A stretch of DNA of 64,000 bases, taken from G963667915 sp965197385 (GTDB taxonomy: Bacteria; Acidobacteriota; Vicinamibacteria; Vicinamibacterales; UBA823). The DNA lies in contig CBDANA010000006.1 of the NCBI GenBank assembly GCA_965197385.1, forward strand, positions 496,001 through 560,000, in the 5' to 3' direction. The translations under genes were made by a program, and so were the position numbers. This document shows positions 62,653 to 64,000 of the stretch, piece by piece; the stretch's first letter is position 1; each line of letters opens with the position of its first letter. The notes beneath the pieces were generated by a model. It was not told the DNA's origin, made no database searches, and was given only the letters and a program-made list of their open reading frames with translations.

Positions 62653-63945
62653 TCAGGCGCCCGCCTCGGCGGCCGGCACGAGATAGTCCTCGACGATCTG
62701 GTAGATCCGCCGGTTGTGGTCGGAGGTGCGGCCCTGCGGGTCGGTCGACGAGGTGGTGACGGCGACCAGGTCGAGATCGGGCACGACGAAGATGAACTGG
62801 CCGCCGTAGCCCCATGCGTAGAAGATCTTTTGCGTGCCTTGGTAGCGCACCCACCAGCTGTAGCCGTAACCCCGTCCGCCGCGCCGAGAGCGCGTCCGCG
62901 TAATGACCGACTTGTCCACCCACTGGGCGGGGACCACTTGCCGATCGCCGACACGGCCACGGTTCAGGTAGAGCAGCCCGAACTGCAGCATCTGTCTCGG
63001 CGTGAAGAGCATGTCGTTGCCGCCGAAATAGATTCCCTGCGGGTCGGTTGGCCACCGGGCCAATGAGAAGCCGATCGGCTCGGCGAGATGCCGCTGCGCA
63101 TACTCCCAGGTGCTGAGTCCGGTCGCCTTTGTGAGGATGGCCGAGAGCAGATGGGTATTGCCGGTGCTGTAGCGTCTGGTCGTGCCTGACGCGCTGCGCA
63201 TCGGCTGGGTCAGGGCATGCCGGATCCAGTTGCGGCTCATCACCCACGCGCCGTAGTTTCGGAAGCTCGTGGACTCCAGACCGGCCCGCATCGTCAGGAG
63301 ATCCTCGATCGTGATCTCCCGCTTGCGCGGGTCCTCGGCCGCGAGGAGATACTCCGGGAAGAACTCGTCTATCGTTTGATCGACGCTCGTCAGGTGTCCC
63401 TGACTGAGCGCGATGCCGACGAGTGCCGAGAGCACGCTCTTCGAGGCCGACTTGATGTTGGCCGTCCGGCGCGCGCTCGCAGCGTTGAAGTACCGCTCGA
63501 CGAGCAGCTCGCCGCCGCGGTCGACCAGGAGGCTGTGCAGCCGTGGCATGGTGGACGCAACCGCGACCGCGCCGTCCACCAGATCCGAGTCTAGCAGCCC
63601 GTGGTGAAAGTCCAGCGTCGCACCGAGAGCGTCGAGGCGCCCGCCGCGCAAGGCGCGAGGAGGAAAAATACCGGAAGTATTTGACCGACGAGCAACGCCG
63701 CGGGGCGGGATGCATCGGTGGTCGAATGCAGCGGGACTTTCACCACGGGCTGCTAGCCCTGCCGCCGCGGCGATGGAGAACGACGACGACGATGACGACG
63801 ACGGCGACGACACCGGCGGCGCCGGTGGAAACAAGTGCGGGCGGAACGCCGTGACGGGCATCGTGAGTGCCGCGAGCGCGGCGAGGGCGAGGGTGAGGGT
63901 AATGACGAGTGCGAGGTTGCTGCGGTGCGCCGGACTGCTTGGCAT
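62653..63945 (-). CDS. Exported serine hydrolase, beta-lactamase/class C-like, with repeat-derived insert
   Basis: A 430-residue protein with a signal peptide (LALVITLTLALAALAALTMP), a Ser-rich linker, then a beta-lactamase-fold domain. The nucleophile motif is SASKSVLSAL (SxxK), then RYSTGNTHLLSAI (YxN) and YGYSWWVRYQGTQKIFYAWG, like penicillin-binding proteins and esterases of this family. Between about residues 64 and 119 the protein is encoded by copy B of the 166-bp inverted-repeat element, LAARGESPAAFDHRCIPPRG and so on to LDFHHGLLDS, read in frame. The activity is probably hydrolase or esterase; substrate unknown. Confidence 0.9.
   Translation of the reverse strand: MPSSPAHRSNLALVITLTLALAALAALTMPVTAFRPHLFPPAPPVSSPSSSSSSSFSIAAAAGLAARGESPAAFDHRCIPPRGVARRSNTSGIFPPRALRGGRLDALGATLDFHHGLLDSDLVDGAVAVASTMPRLHSLLVDRGGELLVERYFNAASARRTANIKSASKSVLSALVGIALSQGHLTSVDQTIDEFFPEYLLAAEDPRKREITIEDLLTMRAGLESTSFRNYGAWVMSRNWIRHALTQPMRSASGTTRRYSTGNTHLLSAILTKATGLSTWEYAQRHLAEPIGFSLARWPTDPQGIYFGGNDMLFTPRQMLQFGLLYLNRGRVGDRQVVPAQWVDKSVITRTRSRRGGRGYGYSWWVRYQGTQKIFYAWGYGGQFIFVVPDLDLVAVTTSSTDPQGRTSDHNRRIYQIVEDYLVPAAEAGA
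63591..63756 (-). repeat. Interspersed inverted-repeat element, copy B
   Basis: CTAGCAGCCCGTGGTGAAAG at 63591 and the complementary end GACTTTCACCACGGGCTGC finishing with CTAG at 63756. It is inverted relative to copy A at 5807-5975 and about 75% or more similar by eye. It lies entirely within the serine-hydrolase gene and is open in the gene's frame. Confidence 0.88.
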
Positions 63946-64000
63946 CGGGCGGGCGTCGGCATTCGACCGACTGAATCCATTGAGTGGATGGGAGAAGCGC
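63946..64000. other. Upstream edge, no gene visible
   Basis: The last 55 bases lie upstream of the serine-hydrolase start; nothing else can be supported. Confidence 0.3.

Noticed and set aside
1..64000. CRISPR arrays
   Set aside because: No series of regularly spaced direct repeats was found; repeated sequences are IS elements and two palindromic families.
1..64000. tRNA and rRNA genes
   Set aside because: No intergenic region showed a convincing cloverleaf with the conserved T-loop and acceptor pattern, and no rRNA motifs were seen.

Overview
The window is high-GC bacterial chromosome. A protein with an acidobacterial-type VWFA-related domain, the gene order trpS-scpA-scpB-rluB-cmk/rpsA-ihfB, a CstA permease, LarE and a Yej-like oligopeptide ABC transporter together suggest Acidobacteriota, perhaps the Vicinamibacteria. 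This placement is inferred from gene content; no rRNA or tRNA gene was seen.

Layout. (1) 1-24.4 kb is core genome. It holds a truncated PEP/pyruvate-binding protein, NADP glutamate dehydrogenase, a secreted VWFA protein, acyl-CoA dehydrogenase, a HIT protein, and an information-processing block: ihfB-like, rpsA, cmk, rluB, scpB, scpA, trpS, a site-2 protease and uvrC. Lipid and membrane genes, efp, an HtrA-like protease, uvrA and a response regulator follow. A full IS5-like element and a basic histone-H1-like gene separate cmk from rpsA. (2) 24.5-49.3 kb is an insertion-sequence graveyard. It contains elements or remnants of IS1-like, IS3 (at least five), IS5, IS6 (three), IS30 (two), IS110, IS256, IS481 (two) and IS1380 families, plus two separated halves of a group II intron. 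Host and phage genes there are mostly broken: terminase, DUF262, bacilliredoxin, DUF429, an ORF next to a Dam methylase, and a SEC-C protein. Apparently intact cargo is a sodium:neurotransmitter-symporter-family transporter, a VOC protein, a HAD-IIA hydrolase and the Dam methylase. (3) 49.3-64 kb returns to core-like genes: a membrane dipeptidase, a DUF4412-like protein, a broken proC, cstA, larE, a five-gene oligopeptide ABC transporter operon and a serine hydrolase.

How the genes relate. The minus-strand block at 11-17.5 kb looks like one transcription unit with overlapping or closely spaced genes for chromosome segregation, ribosome and RNA modification, Trp-tRNA charging and nucleotide excision repair; uvrA lies nearby. 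In the right-hand region a dipeptidase, a CstA-type peptide permease and a Yej-like peptide importer suggest peptide scavenging, and glutamate dehydrogenase at the left fits amino-acid catabolism.

Most notable non-gene structure: a 160-170 bp repeat with near-perfect inverted ends occurs twice, in opposite orientation. One copy forms the 3' end of the HIT gene and the other lies in frame inside the serine-hydrolase gene. Its ends begin CTAGCAG, like those of the resident IS5-type element. A second notable structure is the split group II intron: its halves lie 4 kb apart on opposite strands, each joined to an IS6 copy, and one IS6-mediated inversion would explain the arrangement.
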